Assembly: GCA_964023205.1 (NCBI GenBank)
Contig: OZ026848.1
Location: 29,871,912 to 29,935,911, forward strand
Length of the DNA stretch: 64,000 nt
Direction: 5' to 3'
Source: Lutraria lutraria
Lineage: Eukaryota > Mollusca > Bivalvia > Venerida > Mactridae
Part shown: piece after piece, positions 52,086-61,200 of the stretch
Position numbering within the stretch: the stretch's first letter is position 1
Layout: each line of letters begins with the position of its first letter
The notes under the pieces: generated by a model
What the model saw: only the letters and a program-made list of their open reading frames with translations
Told to the model about the DNA's origin: nothing
Databases searched by the model: none
Program-made: the position numbers and the translations under genes

Positions 52086-52201
52086 CTAGAAGTTAACCAC
52101 AAAAAAACACTACAACCGGTGGCATAAAGATGTCTAAGTCGGTAGAGATGATACGGGCTGGACCCATTGGCCAGGAAAATCCGGGTTTTGAAAAAGAAAC
52201 G
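52086..52201 (+). CDS. SLC28A3-like: CNT exon with 5'UTR end and start codon (coding 52130-52201)
   Basis: A pyrimidine-rich tract ending in TTTTTACAG at 52085 is a good splice acceptor, so at least one non-coding exon lies further upstream; I could not locate it. The 44-base leader precedes ATG at 52130. The 24 codons encode a hydrophilic cytoplasmic N-terminus beginning [12 protein letters not shown], and end at a GTAAAT donor (52202) in phase 0. The ATG is chosen because it is the first in the exon and the frame continues cleanly into exon 2. Confidence 0.82.
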
Positions 52202-55200
52202 GTAAATAGACGTACTCGTTTTATACTGAAAGTGGTCAAAGACTGACTAGTACATGCCACTCTTCGTTGTAAGTTCCGATCCCACGCTGAACTACACGTA
52301 CGGAAGCTATTCAGTTAGGTTACAGAAGATACGTGGTCCTACAAAGGAACATGCCTGTCCTTCTATTACCTTTCTTTCTAGAAATGTCCCCATAAAACCC
52401 TTAGCAATGTTTAATTCATAAAATTCGCATGCATTCTTAAATGATAAAACTATTGTATAATAATTGTGACTCATACCTTAACGTTGACGTCTATTTCATA
52501 CATTTATTTACTTTGCTGTGCTCTTTAATAACTGACACACTTAATAATCGCGGAAATAGATAAACTCACTGCATTAAATGTTTCAGAGGGTTTACGATAT
52601 TAAAGTTATATACGGCTATCGGTTCACCTATTAGTAAACAGTTCTTCTATACTGTATTAAGTGTATTCTAAATAGTACTATCATACTCTCCCACAAGGTG
52701 ACCAAATTTAGTAGACCTGGCTTGACCAGGACTCGTACTAGTACCGCCGAGTAACACGTCTAGTGTACTAATCACTATACCACGACCCGTCCTCACAGAA
52801 TAAAACACTACGTTACATTTGACACGTTCTGATATTTTAGGAATATCCCTTTGTTAAACAAACTTTGTGGTGACAATTTTGTATAATACACCGTCTTTAA
52901 TTAATTACTTCTTGGTTACTTGAAAATATGTGTGGAATTCTTCATCATTTAACATAAACCATATCTACACCAATCAATCTATTTATTTACTTCCCTACCT
53001 ATCTCCTTCGTTCTCGAATAACACCAAGCGCTTTCTTTTACATATGTATCTTGGCTAACAATGACTACATCAATTCTAAAATAATACATTTTTGTAATTA
53101 AAATATTTGGAGGATTTTTTGTCAATCATTAACGCTGTACAATAAAAAAATATACATGCTTTGAATATAGGACCGACTTTCAAAATTAAGTATTCACTAA
53201 ACTTTAACGTCACACCCACAGCCATTTCGGCAAATTTCCGTATTTTACAGTTGTGGATGACCCCTATTGCACACCTGAGTAAAATCACAGACCTTCCTAA
53301 GCTAGTTGGACAGTTTCAACACATTAGAACTTTATGGGGTCCCGGGCAAGATTCAAACTCACAGCTTTAACGTATCTGTTTGAAGTTAAACCAATGCACT
53401 TATACCAATATCGACATTATATTATTATCTTTTTAAATACTTAGTACATGCTTGCAGTGTACTTTCATTTCGTTCAAAATCATCAGGTCTCCCAATCCCA
53501 ACCATCGAACCAAGTACTGTGGTAAGAACACCACAGGAAACCTGTATCGATGCTATACACTGGCCATGCTTAAGAACCAGGAACAACTATTCGAAATAAG
53601 AGAAGGGATATAAATGTTCGGTTCTCCTGTATCATCTCTCTCCTCTCTCTCTCTGGGGCGGCCTGAAATGACCATAGGTATCAAATGGGTCGCTAACCAA
53701 CAGATAATTTCATTGCGAAATAGTACATACATGTATTTTGTTCTCATGTTGTTGATATACCGTCACAAGACTGATCACTACATATTCATGTGTTTCAAAC
53801 ATGCGCAGGCGGACTTAAATTAGGTTTAAAGAGTGCAAACCGTATCCTGTAAACATAAAAGTACTCGGGTTTGAACCTAAGATAACAATTTCGCATCAGG
53901 ATGTTGTGTGATACATGAACCATACCAAAGTTGCTAGGCCCCTTATCACCGTTCGATTACACCGTTTATACATAGAAAGTTTATCACGAGTAACGAGTCA
54001 CATTTTGAACTTTCCTGGGTCATTTATACGGACTTGACTATACGAACGACACATCTGAATCTATTATGTACGCTAGTACCCAAAATACTGGTACACTCCA
54101 CAGGCAGAAATAATGGACCTGATACAGTGGCATTGTAAACAAGTATATGTTACAGTAAAACTCATCATTGTCACCCAAAATTACCTCATACTGGAACAAA
54201 ATGCACTGAATACGAGTACATACATATACATGTAGTACATTAAACCTGTATATATTCATGAGGTAAATAGGCACAATGCATTATATTGCACAGTAAATTA
54301 TATACACTAACTACATGTATATATGAAACGAACGGGGTCGAATTATGTAACATTTTGTAATTAAGGTAATTGTGGGTAAATTTATAGAATTTTATAAAGA
54401 ATGTATTACAAATTCCGATTCACAGGTCCGTTACTTCTGCCTGTGGCACACTGATACCCAACTATTTCAACGTATAAGTCAACAACCTCTACTGACTCTA
54501 TATAGTAAAGAAGTTTTCCATTACTTTAATATAAAAACGAGCAGATATCATCAGGCTTAATCTTGAAAATATCCGAACGTAATTGTCTGCACTTTTATTA
54601 AACAAATATTTACATCATCCGAAGATAAATGAGAAAAAAAAACATACGGCATGAAATTTATTTCTTGACGCATTTTTGCAAATTTTGTAAGAGCTATTGC
54701 CCGTGTTAAAGGTAGAAAAAAATATCAATGTCTAAAGATTTTGCAGTGATCGATATTTTTCTTCATCAAATTAGATTATTACATGTACTATAATTATGTG
54801 TCATTTTACCGTAAGTTTTCACTGCAACGGTTCGTTTCTTTTTAAAGTTTGAACAAGTGCATTTCCTATAGATTTTTTTACCTTAAGGGGACACTAACTT
54901 AAAGGAGAAAATCATTGTTTTTGAAAAAAGCTTGATAAATCATTTTCTATCACTGAAACCTATAAAAGTAATAAAAAATTCCAAAATCTGCCATTTTGAA
55001 ATAATAATTTTGGACATTTTAGGTATCAATCATGTTATCTATTTGCTGACATTGTAGGGTTTCAACAATTCAACACCACCAAAAAATGAGGAATCGTGGC
55101 AAATTGATGCTGACCAATCACCACCGCCTGCTGATGATTTTGAATACAACGGTTACCAGAGAGCATTGCTGTCAATACAGGAAGGTGTATTCAACTTCTA

Positions 55201-58200
55201 CAAAGATAACAGCAGTACAATCTGGACCATTATCGGCATAGTGTTGGCATTAGCTTATTTTGCGTACTTTGGATACGCCATGTATTACAGGTATTTTGAC
55301 AGTGATACTCCGAGCTTAGTCTTTATTTTTTCTCCCTTGATTATTATTCCTAATGCATTAGCTCTCAATACCATCATTTTCCATCATCTTCGCTCGTACA
55401 TCATTGAACCGTTCAGTGAACAACGCATCTATGTTTCAAGTTGTATCTCGCCGTTCCGTGCTGAAAAACTGTACAAAGCAGTACCAAATTGCACCTCGTC
55501 TTTCTGTGCTGCAAAAACTTTCTTATTGGCGCCATGTTCACATTGTCGTTATAGTGGTTTGCTAAATCTGTGTCTTTCAGTATCACATTGTAAATTGTCT
55601 TTCTATGCTAAAAGACTGTATGTCTCCAGGTCACGTCACACATCACTGTTTGGTGCTAAATCACTTCACCTCACTAGCCGACGTAAAACAAAACCTCTCA
55701 GTTGTAACTCGCCACTCAACGCTAAAAATCCAGTACCTCTCCTTAGCTTATAAGTCATTGTAAGCCCTTGACAAACGATATGCTCTTCGCTGTTATTATC
55801 TAAACCTCATATATTTATAATGTGCTTCGCCATATCATGATGTCCTTTACAGTGATTTGTATTATCTTGTGTTCAAACACCAAACATGGTTTTTCTTTTA
55901 ATGCGATGTACTGTTTGACTAAACCATGCATTAATTTTACATTATAGTACAGTAAACTATAACAGCTTTACATTACAATACACTATTTTAAATTTCAATA
56001 CATTGTTTTTACATTATTATGACCCCTTTCGAAGAGAAGGGGAAACATTGCTTTGTACATGTCGGTAACCAAATCTTGCTCGACCAATAACTAGAGAACG
56101 ATTTAGCCTAAGCTAGCTAAGATTTGATTTAGAGGTTGGTCAACACATGTATATGACCCCCTATTGATTTTAGTTTCAAAGGTAAAGGTTTAACTATTCG
56201 GGAGGACATCCGTGTTTCACAAACACTTAGTATTTTCTTTTGTAGAACATTGTTTGACACTATTTGAGGCGGACTGTATGGTGAACTATGTTGAATCACA
56301 CATTGTGCTGTTTCAGATTTGGTGATGAAGGTTCCTGGCGATTGTTAATTGCGACCATCTTTGGTGTTATACTTTATGTGATAGTAAAAGTGACAAATGC
56401 CTATAATGAGGAGATTGATACGTGGTGGGAAAATATGAGAGATACGAGGGATTCCAGAACAACAGAACGAGTTATGAACATCATCAGCTGGTAATTGATG
56501 CTTGTCTTTTATTTTAAACCAATCTGATGGCGCCAATTCTCAAAATTTCTTGTTTCTAATCCACCAAGAAAGCCACTTATTCATTAGGAGTTTTCTTTAA
56601 TATTAGATGAGTTGCCAACCAGAAGAAAACACACCGGTACTTATTCGCTTGTTGATCACGTGTTACAGAGCATTGGGTAGGGGTAGGCCAACATCTGAAT
56701 CGGTTTAATCTTGAAGAGACGAAAACACATAAGACTTTTTATTATATATAACGCACAATCGAAATGGAAAAACTTTGTTGAAATCATTGACGACTGTAAA
56801 CATTGCGATGAAATGAAGCACAAAAATAAGACCTCTATTTTGCAATATTGTCATGTATTTTATTCGTAGGGGCCAAATAATCGGTGCTAACATTGAGATT
56901 ATCTCATTATCAAGCATGAATAGTGAGGAAATATTGAATACGGATCTGACGTATGTGGTTGTTATGATGAAGTGGTCTTGGTATAAAGGCGACCGTCGGA
57001 TGAGATTTAACTGTATTTAATGTTAATATGTTTATTATTCTAGGATTTTACGTGTTGGAGTCTTGATAGCGGTGGTCGCCTACGTTATTGCAGACATTGC
57101 TATTGAACATCCAGAGAATCTCGTTTCCGTCGCTGGATTGGCCTTATATATTATTATATTCTACGTCACTTCCGTTAATCCAGCCAGGGTAAGTTTGGCT
57201 TTGTATATTCTCATATTCTACGTCACTTCCGTTAATCCAGTCAGAGTAAGTTTGGCTTTGTATATTTTCATATTTTACGTCTTTTCCGTTAATCCAGCCA
57301 GTGTAAGTTTGTACTTGTATATTTATTTATGTTATAGCTTGATCTAATTTCTCGTCCAATGAAATGTCCGCATTTCATTTGTAATTTAAAAAAATACACC
57401 CCATTAAATGTGCCTAGGACCTGATATGGAGAAAATAAGTCACTTATTTTTCTTTTAAGATTTACTGAAATTATGACAAACTGTAAATCAGTTATCGTTC
57501 ATATTTTGAATTTTAAGCGACACATCACTGCGCTCCGCTTCGCCTCGCTCGTGATGTATCCCATAAAATTCATGAAATATGAACGATAACTAATACATAT
57601 TCTACGTAACTTCCGTAAAGTCCTGCCAGGGTAAATCAATCACCCTGAGTCATCGTTTTCTACTTCGTCATAGAGGAAGAGTAACCCCTTACCCATTTGT
57701 CTCTCGGCCATCTTACACAACAAAACCACCACACAAGTATAAGCTTACCAACCTTGGTTTGAAGAGTTTAGCAGAAAGGTGTTTTTGAAAGGACTTTTTC
57801 AAAGGCGTAAATTTCAGAGAGATAACCTTTCCTGTATTCTTTGAGATGACGGTCCATCTTGCTCCTTCAGTGGAGTTGACGACCTTTTGTCGTCGACATT
57901 TATATTAAATTTTGTACCTTTACTTGATATCTTATTCGTTTTGTATTTCACGTTTTCACCACATCACCGTAAAACTGATACACTTGTATAAAGTCTATTA
58001 ACTCAAGTTCCTTTTGATATCTTGACCGTTTAATGATGCTAGGTATATTAGATTACAATTCAAACGTTTGTTGTGATATATATGTAATGACAGGGTATTT
58101 ATAAAACTCTTTGATTGCTAAAGCCATGAAAATTGCCTGTCCTTATTTGTTGTTTGTTTAATTCAATATCACAATACGGTGAATTTGATAATGTTCTTTT

Positions 58201-61200
58201 AGTCTAAAACTATTAAAACAATCAATAATAAAAAGACTTCGTTTCTTACAGGTCAGATGGCATACAGTTTTCTGGGGCATTGCATTGCAATATATTTTTG
58301 CGTTATTAATCCTTCGCACGCAATGGGGCTATGATATGTTTAAATGGCTGGGCGATCGAGTGACCGAATTTCTAGAGCATGTCATGGCTGGGGTCGTCTT
58401 TGTGTTTGGAGACACTTGGTTTGAGCATTTCTTTGCTATGAAGGTAGGTCAAATATATGTTTAAAATATGTTTGAGAGTTGATAAGAAGGTTCCTCGAGA
58501 GTCAAAATCTATGTTAGCGGCTATCTAGCAATAAAGGTCATCCTGTGAAAATACTAGTATGTCAGTTCTTAAAAAGCTTTCATTAGTTAATATGAAATGA
58601 CCACCAGATAAGGACCATCTGTCAGTAAAGACCACATTTTGTCTATCAGAGGGGTGGCCTTTTTTTATTAACAGGTTGGACCGCTCTGGTACAATATATT
58701 TATCTATCATTAAAATAGAAGCGCAAAAATACATGGTAGACAGGACGGGGAATCAGAAAAATCGTCCCTGAAATATTGCCCGACGGAGCTGAGATTGGAC
58801 CCACGAGCGCGTTATCTAAAGACCACCAATCACTCCCAGTCGTTCTTGCGCACACCCCATTTCATTCCGAATATCTTCAATCGCTTGTGAAGAATTTTGA
58901 AAACGGCGCTATAACTCTTCCAATTTGTTCTTTGTTTGTAGGTTTTATCCATCATTGTGTTTTTCTTCACATTTATCAACATTTTGTATTACCTCGGCGT
59001 AATGCAAGCAGTTATCAAAGTCCTTGGACAGTTCCTTGCTTTCTGTATGGGAACAACACCCGCCGAGTCAATAAATGCTGCTGCGAACATATTCGTCTCG
59101 ATGGTGAGTAAAATTACATATCAAACCATTGTGAATACCATTGCAATGACTAACGAAATTAAAACTAGCATGACGGACCTCTAAACACATATTATGCATT
59201 GGATAATTGGTCAAACAGCATAAACCACAGCACAGTTTAGGTTGGTTCAGCGCCATTTTCCAACAAATCTACTCATATACGACACCGGTTTACATAACCA
59301 GTTTTCCTGGATTGCTTTCTAGCAAGAACTTACTTGTTATTTCAAAATTGACGACAGCTGAGAAAAATAGAATTTTTTGTCGAACCGAGATCGCCGGGTT
59401 ACATGAGCAACGCATAGACCACTGATACATGTACAACTGGTAACATTGATTTGAAACATGTTTCTTATTTTTCCATGATCAGACAGAATCTCCACTGATG
59501 ATTCGACCGTTCTTAGCCACCATGACAAAGTCAGAATTACATGCAGTAATGACAGGAGGATTCTCTACCATTGCTGGTAGCGTGTTAGGAGCCTACATCA
59601 GTTTCGGAGTAAGTTTTGCACCTTGTTACTATCACCTCCTACCGTAATGAATCCATCTTATACATTTATTTATTATTTAACGGTTTATTCGACAGCCATG
59701 GTTATTTCACAGCCGACCCAGAGAGATGAGAGGTTAGATACAGGAGAACCGGGCATTTGTATTCCTACTCTTTACAAATAATTATGCTTGGTTCTTTAAA
59801 ATCACCGATAAACGCCTCGCCCTTTGACCTTGGATTTTTAAGACACTGTACTTGGCTCGGTATTTCGAATAGGGACACTGAAAAAGCGTCCCTGTTAAAG
59901 GTAGAGCCTAGTCTTTTACACTTTTACAAAACTTAAAAAAATACTAATCGAAACTTCTAATGCACCCCGCACAAACACAAATTTTCTAAAAGCTCGAGCA
60001 ATGAGAACATTCAGTTAACACGTATTGCATGCAAAACATCTGGCCTTGTTCCATACAGTCGAATTTTGCAAAAAAAACATTACACAAATACAGGTACACA
60101 TGTCAAGTAGTTGGAAATATATTTAAACAGTGCGTTACAACTAGAACACCGATTACCCCTGATTATTACATCAAAACATCTTTTAATCTATTCATTTGAA
60201 AATTCAAATATATTCAAATTCTAACATTTAGGTTCCAGCGAATCATCTGCTGTCAGCAAGTGTAATGAGCGCCCCAGCAGCCCTGGCTATATCTAAACTG
60301 TCGTATCCAGAAACCGAAACTACCAAAACGTCAAAGAATGACTTCAGTAAAATGGAGAAAGCGTAAGAATATTTGCCATTCAAGTAACAGTAATCAAATC
60401 AAATTTTACTTTTACAAAAGTAATTTTTACGTGATTAAAATTGATAATTATTTAAAATTAATATAGAATTAAATGCCATAGATAACCATCCTAAATTTTC
60501 TAATAGCTTTATCGTTACGTGATTTGTTATGGATGCAGTTGTTAATGAATTACAGTCAAAGGGATAACGAGTTCGAAAAGATCCTTTTCACATGATCGCA
60601 AAGCACCGATACACGCCTAGAGCCTTTTACTACGATTTTCTGGACACTGTACTCGCTAGTTAGGATTAGGACACTGAAAAAGCATCCCTGAGAAATTTGG
60701 ACGGCAGAGCCGAGGTTCGTCTTCACGACCTTTTGTTCAGTAGTTCAGCACGCTCCCACTAGACCACCGATCATACCTTCCAAAAATCTAAACCATCGTC
60801 TGGTTTATTTCGGAGGCAATGATTAATGAATGACTAGAAGAGCTCAGAATTGTTAAAAGTTTGACAAAATACATGTCTCTTGATTCTGTATTCCAGACCA
60901 GAACATAACATCATAGAAGCGGCATCAAATGGTGCATCAGCAAGTATTAAGATTTGTGGAGCAGTCGCTGTCAATGTTATTGCTTTCTTGTCATTATTGA
61001 AGTTTCTAAATGCTACATTAACATGGTTTGGTGACAGGGTCGGCATTGACGAACTGACTTTTGAGGTGAATAACTAACATCATTTAATACATACATATTC
61101 TTTAAGTTGTATTCCGATTCAAATATTCCGAACTATTCTTAGAATGTTTCCTTTCTTTCTGTATTGAGGAAATTATCCATGGGCAAATATGCAACACAAT

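Noticed and set aside
58776..59111. 111-codon frame overlapping CNT exon 6
   Set aside because: It reads exon 6 in the wrong frame; the spliced frame has family motifs and consistent phases.
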